Source of the DNA: an uncultured Lachnospiraceae bacterium
GTDB taxonomy: Bacteria > Bacillota > Clostridia > Lachnospirales > Lachnospiraceae
DNA: 64,000 bases
Reading direction: 5' to 3'
Assembly (NCBI GenBank): GCA_910586205.1
Contig: CAJUGD010000019.1
Span: 6,418 to 70,417, forward strand
Both the position numbers and the translations under genes were made by a program. The notes beneath the pieces were generated by a model. It ran no database searches and was not told the origin of the DNA. It was given only the letters and a program-made list of their open reading frames with translations. Within the stretch, counting starts at the first letter, position 1, and each line of letters begins with the position of its first letter. Below are positions 31,741 to 40,825 of the stretch, piece after piece.

Positions 31741-33228
31741 ATGAAACGAGGAGATATGAATCAACCAAGCATAAAGAAAAATTATATATACAGACTTGCA
31801 TATGAGATTTTAAATCTGATTGTGCCATTTATTACAGCGCCATATATTTCAAGGATCTTAGGAGCAGAGGGGATCGGTATTTATAGCTATACCGGATCTG
31901 TTATGTCATATTTTACTTTGGCGGCGGCCTTGGGAACCAGCTCTTATGGAACAAGAGAAATTGCCAGGTGTCGCAGCAATAAAAAAGAAGCCAGTAAGAT
32001 ATTTTGGGAAATTGAATGGATCATGGTTTTTACCACATCTGTATGTCTGGCAGCCTGGACAGGTGTAATAATGTTTAGCAGGCAATACCGCTGCTATTAT
32101 ATTGCCCTTTTTCCTGCCTTATTGGCGAAGATGTTTGATATTTCTTGGTTCTTTGCAGGGCTTGAGAAAATGAAATCTATTGTGATTCCGAACATACTTT
32201 GCAAATCAGGAGGAATCGTCCTTTTGTTTTGGTTCGTGAAGGAGAAGGAGGATTTGATCCTTTACATACTGATCCACACAGGTACAATCCTATTGGGAAA
32301 TCTGTCCATGTGGCTTTATCTGCCGGGAATGGTTCAGAAAGCAGAGATAAAAACACTTGAGTTTAAAGGGCATTTTCATGAAATCATAATTTATTTTATT
32401 CCGACGGTTGCAACATCTATATATACGGTATTAGATAAGACCTTGATCGGAATGATTACCAATGACCATTATCAGAATGGCTGCTACGAACAGGCTGTAA
32501 AGATTATCAGCATTGTAAAAACCATTGTTTTTGCTGCCATTAATTCTGTGATGGGGGCAAGGATTTCCTATCTTTTTGCAAAACAAAAATATGCTGAAAT
32601 TCACCAGCGGGTAGAACTGTCCATGAATATTATCTTGTTTTTAGGCTATGGCTGCGTTTTTGGGATGGTTGGGATAGCCAAGACATTTGTGCCTTTTTTT
32701 CTTGGGGAGGGATATGAGCAGGTGATCTCACTTTTGTATATTATGTCTCCGCTCATTTTGATCATAGGCATAAGTAATTGTCTGGGAAGCCAGTATTTTA
32801 CTCCCAGCGGACAAAGAAGGCGGAGTGCAAAGGTTATTCTTTTTGGCGCTGTGCTCAACTTGTGTGTGAATCTGCTGCTTATTCCTCGGTTTGGGGCCAA
32901 CGGCGCAGCAGCAGCATCGGTTCTGGCAGAAACTATGATATCGATCATCTATGTGCGGATGTGTGATGGATATATTACTGTTTCCTTCCTGGCAAAAGCC
33001 AGTTGGAAAAGGGTGACTGCCGCTTTTTTAATGTGTGGTGTTATTTCTTTTCTCGGAAAGAGTATTACAGGATGGGGATTATGGATTCTGATGGTACAAA
33101 TAATTGTCGGCATTATGCTGTACAGTACGGTTTTGCTGTTCATGAAAGATGACGCAATCTTGTATTTTCTAAAATCCGTATGGGATATGAACAGACAAAA
33201 GAAAGGAAAAGGTTATGGTAAAGCTTAA
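31741..33228 (+). CDS. Wzx-type lipid-linked oligosaccharide flippase
   Basis: About 495 aa with 12 to 14 membrane segments and the conserved start YRLAYEILNLIVPFITAPYISRILGAEGIG, a hallmark of the polysaccharide-exporter (MOP) flippases. It would move undecaprenyl-linked repeat units to the outer face for Wzy. Alternative starts are GTG 31726 and ATG 31756; ATG 31741 has GAGGG seven bases upstream. It overlaps the next gene, licD-like, by 14 bases. Confidence 0.9.
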   Translation: MKRGDMNQPSIKKNYIYRLAYEILNLIVPFITAPYISRILGAEGIGIYSYTGSVMSYFTLAAALGTSSYGTREIARCRSNKKEASKIFWEIEWIMVFTTSVCLAAWTGVIMFSRQYRCYYIALFPALLAKMFDISWFFAGLEKMKSIVIPNILCKSGGIVLLFWFVKEKEDLILYILIHTGTILLGNLSMWLYLPGMVQKAEIKTLEFKGHFHEIIIYFIPTVATSIYTVLDKTLIGMITNDHYQNGCYEQAVKIISIVKTIVFAAINSVMGARISYLFAKQKYAEIHQRVELSMNIILFLGYGCVFGMVGIAKTFVPFFLGEGYEQVISLLYIMSPLILIIGISNCLGSQYFTPSGQRRRSAKVILFGAVLNLCVNLLLIPRFGANGAAAASVLAETMISIIYVRMCDGYITVSFLAKASWKRVTAAFLMCGVISFLGKSITGWGLWILMVQIIVGIMLYSTVLLFMKDDAILYFLKSVWDMNRQKKGKGYGKA

Positions 33229-34123
33229 TTTAGAAATACCGTCTGAGTTTTTCAGGGAAGAAACTCGGTGCCATTATACGATTCCTCCTGATATGAAAAA
33301 GGTTTGGGCAGTAGAACTGGATTTGCTGAACAGATTTCTTCTGGCATGTGAAAAACATCATCTGCAATGTTATGCAGATTCAGGGACTTTGTTAGGGGCG
33401 GTCCGTCATAAGGGATTTATCCCATGGGATGATGATATAGATCTGGTAATGTTCAGAAAAGATTATGACAAGATGGTGAAGCTGGCTCCAAGGGAGTTTG
33501 AAAAACCATATTTTTTTCAAAACGTCTATTCTGACACAGGCTATCTGCGGGGTCATGCACAGTTTCGCAACAGTGAGACAACCGGGATTTTACGGATAGA
33601 ATCAGGGAAAAAGATTCCTTATAATCAGGGGATTTTTATAGATATTTTTGTATTGGATGGAGTGACGACTGATAAGATGTTCAGGGCAAGGCAAAAGAAT
33701 GCCATACGTTTTCACAGGAAAATGATGGAGTATTTACTTTTCTGTCAAAATTCCATAACATTTCGGGAAAAAGTATTCAAACAATGGATGAACGCCATAG
33801 GAATAAGCGATATCAAAGAACAATTCCGAATAATAGAAGACCTGCTTCGGATGGTTCCTGTGGAAAGCGTGCCGTTGGCAGCCCCTCTCAGCTTTATTTT
33901 TGAGATAGAAAAGAGAATACGGAAAAAAGAGATTTATAAAGAGACTGTGTGGCTTCCCTTTGAGTGGATACAGGTACCGGCTCCGGCAGGCTACGATGAG
34001 TTTTTAAGCCAAAGATACGGCAATTACAAGACACCAGTTCAAAATCCAACAACCCATGGAGATACTTTTTTTGACACAGAGAAAGCTTATACATGGTATT
34101 CGGGCAGGAGAGTAATGGCATGA
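33215..34123 (+). CDS. LicD-family phosphotransferase
   Basis: A 302-aa protein with the LicD signature CYADSGTLLGAVRHKGFIP followed by WDDDIDLVM near residues 55-75, whose Asp residues bind metal and nucleotide. LicD proteins transfer phosphorylcholine or similar phospho-groups from CDP-linked donors to glycans. Here the phosphodiester donor may come from the TagD-like enzyme at 35111. It overlaps the flippase start and the following phosphodiesterase by four bases, so the set is coupled. The transferred group is not known. Confidence 0.88.
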   Translation: MVKLNLEIPSEFFREETRCHYTIPPDMKKVWAVELDLLNRFLLACEKHHLQCYADSGTLLGAVRHKGFIPWDDDIDLVMFRKDYDKMVKLAPREFEKPYFFQNVYSDTGYLRGHAQFRNSETTGILRIESGKKIPYNQGIFIDIFVLDGVTTDKMFRARQKNAIRFHRKMMEYLLFCQNSITFREKVFKQWMNAIGISDIKEQFRIIEDLLRMVPVESVPLAAPLSFIFEIEKRIRKKEIYKETVWLPFEWIQVPAPAGYDEFLSQRYGNYKTPVQNPTTHGDTFFDTEKAYTWYSGRRVMA

Positions 34124-35073
34124 CTGATAGAAAACAGTACAATAGAAGAAAATTCGTTATAAAGCTGATGATTATCTTGTTGGGAATGGGGATTGCTTTT
34201 CACAAAATGGACGGGATTTACCGAGTGATGTCTAGTGCAAAATCCCAGATAAAAGGAAGAATGGAGTATACGATACGAAACAAAAAACGGGATTTGGATT
34301 TTGAGAAAGGGCGCATATCTGAAAATGATTCACATGCATGGTATAAAGAATATCATGTGGTTTCACATTCAGGGGGAGGTATAGACGGAAAACGGTATAC
34401 TAATTCCTTGGAGGCATGGGAAAATGCATACGAATGCGGAAACCGGGTTTTTGATGCAGATTTATCCTTTACCAGTGATGACATTTTGGTTCTCCGTCAT
34501 GAATGGTTTGATAATCTGGAACAGGAGAATATTTCCGAGAATGATATTCCGGCATTTAAGGAATTTATGAGTACTCCTGTGTATCATAAATATACTCCTA
34601 TGTCCTGTTATGACATGATCCGTTTTTTGGCAGAGCATGAGGAATGTTATGCGGCCTGTGATTTTAAAGGCGATGGGACAAAGACCTTTTCCTTTCTTGT
34701 CCAGGCTGCAAAGGATATGGATTGTGAGAAGGTATTAGACCGGATTATTGTATCATTTTACAGCTATAAAGATTACGAAGAAATCAGTCAGGTATATGCA
34801 TTTCATAACTGGGCAATTCGTCAATATCAGAACGAACCGCATAATTATTACGAGTTGGCAGAGTTTTGTCTGAATCACAATATCCCCGTATGTATGATAC
34901 AGACGGACTATCTTGATGCGGGAGATGATATATCTGTTCTGACAGACAATGGAATCACCATATTTGCTGCTGTTGTCAATGAATTATCAGATATGGAACA
35001 GTATCTGCATCAAGGTGTATCCGGCTGCGTGTCTGATTATTTGTATGAAGCAGATTTTCAATATATTGAATAA
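34120..35073 (+). CDS. Membrane-anchored glycerophosphodiester-phosphodiesterase-like protein
   Basis: About 317 aa. A single N-terminal membrane segment (FVIKLMIILLGMGIAF) is followed by a basic stretch and a TIM-barrel domain with HSGGGIDGKRYTNSLEAWENAYECG, FDADLSFTSDDILVLRHEW and later CDFKGDG, which follow the GlpQ/GDPD pattern. One metal-binding Glu is replaced by Asp. It may hydrolyse or remodel a glycerophosphoryl group on the exported glycan. ATG 34120 overlaps the licD stop (ATGA); the longer frame from 34093 is less likely. Confidence 0.7.
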   Translation: MTDRKQYNRRKFVIKLMIILLGMGIAFHKMDGIYRVMSSAKSQIKGRMEYTIRNKKRDLDFEKGRISENDSHAWYKEYHVVSHSGGGIDGKRYTNSLEAWENAYECGNRVFDADLSFTSDDILVLRHEWFDNLEQENISENDIPAFKEFMSTPVYHKYTPMSCYDMIRFLAEHEECYAACDFKGDGTKTFSFLVQAAKDMDCEKVLDRIIVSFYSYKDYEEISQVYAFHNWAIRQYQNEPHNYYELAEFCLNHNIPVCMIQTDYLDAGDDISVLTDNGITIFAAVVNELSDMEQYLHQGVSGCVSDYLYEADFQYIE

Positions 35074-35110
35074 GGATTCAAATAAATGATACAGGAAGGA
35101 ATACGACAAC

Positions 35111-35533
35111 ATGGATAAAAGCTATGAAATCGGATATACAACCGGTGTGTTTGACATGTTCCATATTGGGCACCTTAATATTTTAAAAAGAGCAAAGGCA
35201 AGATGTAAATATCTGATTGTGGGTGTAAGTACGGATGCTCTGACAAAAGAATACAAAAAGAAAACGCCCATTATTCCTTTCGAAGATAGGATTGAGATTG
35301 TAAAATCCATTGTTTATGTAGACCAGGTGATTCCGCAGACTACCATGGATAAAAGAAAAGCATGGGAAGAATTGCATTTTCATGTATTATTTCATGGAAG
35401 CGACTGGAAACATACAGAGATGTATCAGAAGCTGGAAGCAGATTTTTGCCGGATTGGAGTAGACATAGTGTATCTTCCCCATACAGAAGGCATATCCTCA
35501 ACGATTTTAACAGATGCGCTTGAACGTTTTTGA
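35111..35533 (+). CDS. TagD-like glycerol-3-phosphate (or related) cytidylyltransferase
   Basis: A 140-aa nucleotidyltransferase with the HxGH signature FDMFHIGHLNILKRAK and the second motif, here GISSTIL, near the end. The nearest well-known relatives make CDP-glycerol for teichoic acids; others make CDP-ethanolamine or other CDP-alcohols. With LicD and the phosphodiesterase upstream it suggests attachment of a phosphoglycerol-like group to the glycan. The start ATG 35111 is 37 bases after the previous stop, with GGAAGGAATAC before it. Confidence 0.85.
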   Translation: MDKSYEIGYTTGVFDMFHIGHLNILKRAKARCKYLIVGVSTDALTKEYKKKTPIIPFEDRIEIVKSIVYVDQVIPQTTMDKRKAWEELHFHVLFHGSDWKHTEMYQKLEADFCRIGVDIVYLPHTEGISSTILTDALERF

Positions 35534-35566
35534 GAATTGCATTTGAAAAAAGGAGTGGTTGTGAAA

Positions 35567-36520
35567 ATGAATTATGTCGTCGTCATTGTTACCTATAATC
35601 GGTTGCCGCTCCTTAAGGAGTGTTTAAAGCAGATCGATGCACAGTCTTTAAAATTCAACGAAATGGTTGTTGTTAATAACTGCAGTACAGACGGCACTGC
35701 AGAATTTCTCCATGAATATGCCAAACACCGCAATGACATTACGATTATAACGACAAAACAGAATTTAGGCGGTTCAGGAGGTTTTGAGCTGGGAATCCGA
35801 TCCGTTCCTGACAAAGCAGATTATGTTTTATTGATTGACGACGATGCGATCCTTCATAAGAATTTTTTGGAAGAAATTGATTCGCACCGAGAAGATGGAA
35901 TCTATGGGTATTCAGGAACTGTTTTAACAGATGGGAGCATAGACACTTCACACCGCAGAAGGCTGGCGGATCCAATATTCATGTTAAAAACAGATGTTCC
36001 GGCCAGAGAGTATAATAAGGAGACATTTTTATATGATTTATCGTCCTTTTGCGGTTTGGTAGTCAGCAGAAAGCTGATCGATCAGATTGGTTTTCCAAGA
36101 GGCGATTACTTTATCTGGTATGATGATACGGAATATTCCTTAAGAATCCGGAATTTCTCTAAAATAAAAAATATTAACAGAGCATGGATCTTTCACAAAG
36201 CGCTCAAAAACAAGGATGGTTTATTAAGCTGGAAAAGCTATTATGGATACCGCAATCAAATTCATATCGGAAAGCATTATTCAAAATGTCCCTGGCTGTA
36301 TAAAAAATACCGTTACATGTATCATACATACAAAATATTATATTATCATATGCTTGCCAAAGTGAAAAAGATTCAAAAAAAGAATAACAACGATTATATG
36401 GCGTGGGAAGAATTGCACCGGGACGTCCTTCACGACAGTAAACAGAATATTCTTGGAATCAATAAAAAATATGTTCCGGGAAAAAGGGCAAAGGAGAAAA
36501 ACAATGCTGCAAAAGATTAA
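35567..36520 (+). CDS. Glycosyltransferase family 2
   Basis: A 317-aa protein with VVVIVTYNRLPLL, VVVNNCSTDGTAEFL, GGSGGFELGI and LIDDDAILH near residue 95 as the metal site. This pattern resembles galactofuranosyl- and rhamnosyl-transferases. A C-terminal basic tail probably touches the membrane. ATG 35567 is preferred; GTG 35561 has slightly better spacing to AAGGAG. It ends within the next gene's start region (overlap of 17 bases). Confidence 0.82.
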   Translation: MNYVVVIVTYNRLPLLKECLKQIDAQSLKFNEMVVVNNCSTDGTAEFLHEYAKHRNDITIITTKQNLGGSGGFELGIRSVPDKADYVLLIDDDAILHKNFLEEIDSHREDGIYGYSGTVLTDGSIDTSHRRRLADPIFMLKTDVPAREYNKETFLYDLSSFCGLVVSRKLIDQIGFPRGDYFIWYDDTEYSLRIRNFSKIKNINRAWIFHKALKNKDGLLSWKSYYGYRNQIHIGKHYSKCPWLYKKYRYMYHTYKILYYHMLAKVKKIQKKNNNDYMAWEELHRDVLHDSKQNILGINKKYVPGKRAKEKNNAAKD

Positions 36521-38057
36521 ACATGATATCTTATTATACAAAATTCAATTACTGGCCGGTTTTGCATCAGCATTGTGTGCTCATCTTTTTGCATTGGTTC
36601 AGGTTTTGCATAACTATGATAATATTGCGGTGGTTCCATCTGGATATGGGACAGGGATAACCTCAGGGCGATGGTTTCTTACGATTTTCGGCGATTTTAT
36701 AGGTAAAATATGGGGAAACTACAATATTCCTTTTTATAATGGATTCATTACAATCGGGATTTTATTAATTGCCGCATGTATAGTGCTGGATATTTTTGAA
36801 ATCAAAGATGTAAAGACAGGTGCTGTGTGGACCAGCATTTTCGTTTGTTTTCCCACCGTAACCAGCACATTGTTTTTCATGTATACGGCTCCTTATTATG
36901 CGTTTGCGATCCTGATGGCTGTTATGGCCGGCTGGGTGACGGAAAAACTTCGTTATGGCTGGCTTTTGTCCATGGTTCTTCAGGCTTGTTCACTGGGAAT
37001 CTATCAGGCATATTTTCCAATGACTGTAACTTTATTTGTATTGCTTTTGATCAGCAAGATCCTGGAAAAAGATTCATCGATACAAAAGATCCTGATAAAT
37101 GGACTGGCTTATCTTGCAAATCTTTCAGGAGGCATGATTGCCTATTTCCTTTTATTAAAAATTTCACTCGCTTATTACGAAAAGGATCTTAACACCTATC
37201 AAGGAATCGATGCTATGGGGAAATTAAAGATGTCAGAGCTTCCGTCCCTGTTTGCAAAGACTTTTATTCAGTTTTTAACAATTCCTTTAAAAAATTATCA
37301 TGGCATCGCATCTACTGCAATTTTAAAATATGCGATGATTTTTCTCGCGGTTTTTAGTATTGGCGCAGTTTTGGCTTTGCTGTTTTTAAACAGGCAAAAG
37401 CCATCTATCTATGCAGGAACGATGGGACTGTGCCTGATTTTCCCACTGGCGGTAAATTGTATCCAGATCATGTGTCCTGACAGCAATATCTATACTCTTA
37501 TGGTCTATGCTGCTGTTTTTATTTATCTGATGCCTTTGCTTTTAGTGGAAAAGCTGGAAAAACTAACGATCAATAAGCTGTTCTGGCATATTGATCCGGG
37601 GGGTATTGGCAGAATTGTAATAGCTGTTTATGGAGTCGTTCTTTTAAATTATATATGGCTTTCTAATGGAAACTATACCTCCATGTATTATATGAACCGG
37701 CAGACAGAAAACTATCTGACCACGGTAATTACCAGGATCCAGGAAACGGATCATTTTCATGACTCCTATCAATGGGTATTTATAGGAAAGTCGATTTCTG
37801 ATCCTAATTTTCAATATTCCTGGAGTTCCTATACTCCTTATTTGTATGGCGGAAATATTACCATGCTGATTAATGCATATTCTCGGAACTCTTTTATCCG
37901 AAACTTCCAGGGATTTACCATGCCTTTGGCAGATCCAGAGACTGCAGAGCGGATAAGTAAAGAGGATTTTGTAAAGAAAATGCCTTGTTATCCGTCCGAT
38001 GGGGCAATTAAGGTATATGAAGATCTGGTAATTATAAAATTCGAAGAAGTGGAGTAG
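36504..38057 (+). CDS. GtrII-like membrane glucosyltransferase
   Basis: About 517 aa with around ten hydrophobic segments, starting LLYKIQLLAGFASALCAHLF. The early YGTGITSGRWF is a typical GtrII-domain feature, and a large C-terminal extracytoplasmic region follows the last segment. GtrII proteins add a side-chain sugar from an undecaprenyl-phosphate donor on the outer face. Its partner GtrB follows directly. ATG 36504 has AAGGAG seven bases upstream; the longer frame from 36453 overlaps the previous gene. Confidence 0.8.
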   Translation: MLQKIKHDILLYKIQLLAGFASALCAHLFALVQVLHNYDNIAVVPSGYGTGITSGRWFLTIFGDFIGKIWGNYNIPFYNGFITIGILLIAACIVLDIFEIKDVKTGAVWTSIFVCFPTVTSTLFFMYTAPYYAFAILMAVMAGWVTEKLRYGWLLSMVLQACSLGIYQAYFPMTVTLFVLLLISKILEKDSSIQKILINGLAYLANLSGGMIAYFLLLKISLAYYEKDLNTYQGIDAMGKLKMSELPSLFAKTFIQFLTIPLKNYHGIASTAILKYAMIFLAVFSIGAVLALLFLNRQKPSIYAGTMGLCLIFPLAVNCIQIMCPDSNIYTLMVYAAVFIYLMPLLLVEKLEKLTINKLFWHIDPGGIGRIVIAVYGVVLLNYIWLSNGNYTSMYYMNRQTENYLTTVITRIQETDHFHDSYQWVFIGKSISDPNFQYSWSSYTPYLYGGNITMLINAYSRNSFIRNFQGFTMPLADPETAERISKEDFVKKMPCYPSDGAIKVYEDLVIIKFEEVE

Positions 38058-38062
38058 TTTTT

Positions 38063-38998
38063 ATGAACGGAATTCTGTCTGTTATTTTGCCTGCTTATAA
38101 TGAAAATGTAAATATAGAAAAGTCATATATGACGATTGCCCAAATATTGAGCGCCAGCAGCATACCCCATGAGTTGGTTTATGTAAATGATGGTTCTACA
38201 GATAATACATGGAATGAAATATGCAGAATGAAGAAAAAAGAAACATCAATAAGCCGGATAACCGGAATATGCTTCTCCAGAAATTTTGGAAAAGAGGCGG
38301 CAATTATGGCTGGATTAACCAATGCTTCCGGGGATGCCTGTGTTGTTATGGATTGTGATTTACAGCATCCGCCGGAAAAGCTGCCGGAAATGTATTATTT
38401 ATGGCAGCAGGGGTTTGAAGTGGTTGAGGGGGTGAAGCGCAGCAGGGGAAATGAAAACGGGATTTATAAAGCCGGTGCTAAATTGTTTTATAAATTCATG
38501 TCACTTGCTGCAAAGACCGATATGTCAAGAGCATCAGATTTTAAGCTTTTAGACCGAAAAACAGTAAACAGCATTCTCTCTATGCCGGAACGGAGCATAT
38601 TTTTTCGTGCCGCCGCCTCCTGGGTAGGCTATAAAAAGACGGAAATCGAATTTGATGTAAAGGAACGTGAGTATGGCGAATCAAAATGGTCTAAATGGTC
38701 TTTGGTAAAATACGCATTGAGGAATATTGCCGCATTTTCCACATTTCCTTTACAGCTTGTAACCATTACAGGGATAGCGACTCTTTTGGGAGCGATGATT
38801 TTAGCTTTTCAGACATGGATCCGGTATTATAGTGGAACGGCATTAGAGGGTTTCACAACAGTGATTTTGTTATTGCTGATGCTCAACAGTGTCGTAATGG
38901 TTAGTATAGGGATTTTGGGGTATTATATAGCCAAAATTTATGAAGAAGTGAAGGGCCGCCCCATGTATATTATTTCTGAGTTTGCAAAAGAAAAATAA
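38063..38998 (+). CDS. GtrB-like polyprenyl-phosphate glucosyltransferase
   Basis: A 311-aa protein. It has the GT2 core SVILPAYNE, VNDGSTDNT, CFSRNFGKEAAIMAGL and MDCDLQHPPE (DxD type) and two C-terminal transmembrane helices (PLQLVTITGIATLLGAMILA and VILLLLMLNSVVMVSIGILGYY). This is the layout of GtrB and DPM1, which load a sugar onto undecaprenyl phosphate. It pairs with the GtrII upstream. No small GtrA flippase gene is visible between them. It is the last gene of the polysaccharide operon. Confidence 0.88.
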   Translation: MNGILSVILPAYNENVNIEKSYMTIAQILSASSIPHELVYVNDGSTDNTWNEICRMKKKETSISRITGICFSRNFGKEAAIMAGLTNASGDACVVMDCDLQHPPEKLPEMYYLWQQGFEVVEGVKRSRGNENGIYKAGAKLFYKFMSLAAKTDMSRASDFKLLDRKTVNSILSMPERSIFFRAAASWVGYKKTEIEFDVKEREYGESKWSKWSLVKYALRNIAAFSTFPLQLVTITGIATLLGAMILAFQTWIRYYSGTALEGFTTVILLLLMLNSVVMVSIGILGYYIAKIYEEVKGRPMYIISEFAKEK

Positions 38999-39088
38999 CT
39001 TTTATGACTTTTCAAAATGATTCTTGAGAAAACTATGTTTTATTTTCAGCAGAAAGAAAGGCAAAAGCACGTTAAGGAGGCGTGATTC

Positions 39089-39157
39089 ATGTCAGGCTTT
39101 GACATAAAGGAAAAACGTTTTGAACAAGAAATCGGAAAAGATTTTAAAAGTTCTTGA
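39089..39157 (+). CDS. 22-codon open frame, possible remnant or leader peptide
   Basis: ATG 39089 follows an excellent TTAAGGAGG by eight bases and encodes MSGFDIKEKRFEQEIGKDFKS plus one Ser, then TGA. The stop overlaps the start of the livJ promoter's TTGACA. The ribosome site is too good to be ignored, but the peptide has no family I recognise; it may be the start of a gene that was deleted. Function unknown. Confidence 0.35.
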   Translation: MSGFDIKEKRFEQEIGKDFKSS

Positions 39158-39182
39158 CAATGGATTTTTATGCGATTATAAT
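39154..39182 (+). promoter_or_regulatory. Perfect-consensus promoter of the liv operon
   Basis: TTGACA (39154-39159), 17 bases and TATAAT (39177-39182). This is a second exact consensus promoter in the window. Confidence 0.85.
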
Positions 39183-39189
39183 GTTTTTC

Positions 39190-39383
39190 AGCTTAGTGGG
39201 GACAGGTTCCTATATATTTTTTATGGAAGCTTTTCTCCCAACAGGCTGGCGTATTTACGCCGGAATGCGTACCCTTCCTCTACAAAGGGAATGAAAGATA
39301 TACATATTTTATGCATATTTTGTATATCCATACAGGACCGGAAAGCGGAGGAGAGACGAATAACAAAGAGGAGGAACAAAATT
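39190..39383 (+). other. Long (about 195-base) leader of livJ
   Basis: Between the promoter and livJ lies a long untranslated leader with a GGCGT-4-ACGCC hairpin (39247-39260) and A/T-rich stretches. It is long enough for attenuation by an amino acid signal, but I see no leader peptide rich in Leu, Ile or Val and no known riboswitch motif. Confidence 0.4.
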
Positions 39384-40619
39384 ATGAGAAAGTTTGTTGG
39401 ACTTGGACTTGCTGCGGCCATGGCATTTTCACTGACAGCATGTGGCGGTGGAAGCTCTGCAGATTCCGGAAACAAAGATGCAGCGCCTGCAAAGGATGCG
39501 GCTGCTGAGACGACCACAGGAGCGGAGCAGGAGGGCGGCGACGCAGCTCCGGCTGCTGAAGGCGGCGTATTCAAACTTGGTGTGATCGGACCTCTGACCG
39601 GACCGGCAGCCGCTTATGGTATTGCCGTACAGAACGGCGTGGATCTGGCAATTAAGGAAATCAATGCTGCAGGCGGTGTGAACGGCGCTGTTTTGGAGAT
39701 GAATTCCCAGGATGACGAACATGATCCGGAGAAATCCGTAAATGCCTACAACACCTTAAAGGACTGGAACATGCAGATGCTGGTAGGTGCAGTAACCTCT
39801 AAGCCCTGTATCGCGGTTGCGGCAGAATCTGCCAATGACAACCTGTTCCAGATTACCCCGTCTGGTTCGGCAGTAGAGTGTGCAGCTCCGGAAAATGTAT
39901 TCCGCGTATGTTTTGCTGACCCGGCACAGGGCACGGCTTCTGCCCAGTATATCGGCGAGCACAAGTTAGGAACCAAGATTGCGATTATCTATGACAGCTC
40001 TACCGAGTATTCATCCGGTATCCGTGAGTCTTTTGTAGCTGAGGCTGCAAATCAGGGGCTGGAGATCGTAGCAGACGAGGCTTTTACCGCTGATACCAAT
40101 ACGGATTTTTCCGTACAGCTTGACAAGGCAAAAGATGCCGGTGCGGATCTGGTATTTATGCCAATTTACTACCAGGAGGCTTCTGTGATCTTAAAGCAGG
40201 CCAGCGATAAGGAGTTTGCGCCGGTATTCTTTGGCGTGGATGGTATGGACGGTATTTTAAGCGTTAAGAACTTTGATACCTCTCTGGCTGAAGGCGTTAT
40301 GCTGCTGACCCCGTTCTCTGCTACAGAGGAGGGCAGCAAGGCATTTACCGATGCTTATGTGGCTGCTTATGGCATTGAGCCGAACCAGTTTGCTGCAGAT
40401 GCCTATGATGCTGTATATGCCATCAAGGCTGCTGCCGAAGAAGCCGGGATCAGCCCGGACATGGATGCATCTGCTATCTGTGACGCCATGAAGACTGCCA
40501 TGACAAAGATTACCATCGACGGCCTGACCGGTGATGGTATGACCTGGGATGCAGCCGGTGAGACCGGGAAGGCTCCCAAGGCTGTGAAGATCGTGAACGG
40601 TGTATATGAGATGCAGTAA
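39384..40619 (+). CDS. livJ: Branched-chain amino acid ABC transporter, substrate-binding lipoprotein
   Basis: A 411-aa protein with lipoprotein signal peptide (MRKFVGLGLAAAMAFSLTAC, lipobox LTAC with Cys20), an Ala/Gly/Glu-rich linker and a periplasmic-binding-protein type 1 fold: KLGVIGPLTGPAAAYG, NSQDDEHDPEKSVNAYN. Family members bind Leu, Ile or Val, although relatives bind other small amino acids or amides. ATG 39384 follows GAGGAGG. Permeases and ATPases follow after a regulated gap, and the gene has the strong promoter noted above. Confidence 0.92.
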   Translation: MRKFVGLGLAAAMAFSLTACGGGSSADSGNKDAAPAKDAAAETTTGAEQEGGDAAPAAEGGVFKLGVIGPLTGPAAAYGIAVQNGVDLAIKEINAAGGVNGAVLEMNSQDDEHDPEKSVNAYNTLKDWNMQMLVGAVTSKPCIAVAAESANDNLFQITPSGSAVECAAPENVFRVCFADPAQGTASAQYIGEHKLGTKIAIIYDSSTEYSSGIRESFVAEAANQGLEIVADEAFTADTNTDFSVQLDKAKDAGADLVFMPIYYQEASVILKQASDKEFAPVFFGVDGMDGILSVKNFDTSLAEGVMLLTPFSATEEGSKAFTDAYVAAYGIEPNQFAADAYDAVYAIKAAAEEAGISPDMDASAICDAMKTAMTKITIDGLTGDGMTWDAAGETGKAPKAVKIVNGVYEMQ

Positions 40620-40671
40620 GCTTTCGCTGTTCGGATTATGTGAATGCTTATGTGTAAGTAAGAACCTGACA

Positions 40672-40705
40672 GGGGGCGTCCATGGGGCGCTCCTTGTTTG
40701 TTTCA
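40672..40705 (+). terminator. Weak hairpin after livJ
   Basis: GGGGCG pairs with CGCTCC (one G-U) across a nine-base loop, then TTGTTTGTTTC. It probably lowers permease expression relative to the binding protein, a common feature of such operons. Confidence 0.4.
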
Positions 40706-40740
40706 CATGAATGTTCATTCCAAAGTTATAGTTCATGGGT

Positions 40741-40785
40741 AAGTAGGATGTCTGTTTTGCTCATTTTTACTTGCACATCCTACTT
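40741..40785. promoter_or_regulatory. 11-bp inverted repeat overlapping the livH promoter (operator candidate)
   Basis: AAGTAGGATGT (40741-40751) and ACATCCTACTT (40775-40785) are perfect arms 23 bases apart. The right arm covers the end of the -35 box, suited to repression by a dimeric regulator. No regulator gene is nearby. Confidence 0.5.
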
Positions 40786-40799
40786 TCCTATGATATAAT
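40771..40799 (+). promoter_or_regulatory. Internal promoter before livH
   Basis: TTGCAC (40771-40776), 17 bases, perfect TATAAT (40794-40799). It allows livHMGF to be made independently of livJ. Confidence 0.7.
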
Positions 40800-40825
40800 T
40801 CGACTTAATGTTTTAATTGCCTAAC

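Noticed and set aside
39120..39383. Extended livJ start at 39120
   Set aside because: The extension would place coding sequence over the promoter, and the lipoprotein signal peptide begins at ATG 39384 with a good ribosome site.
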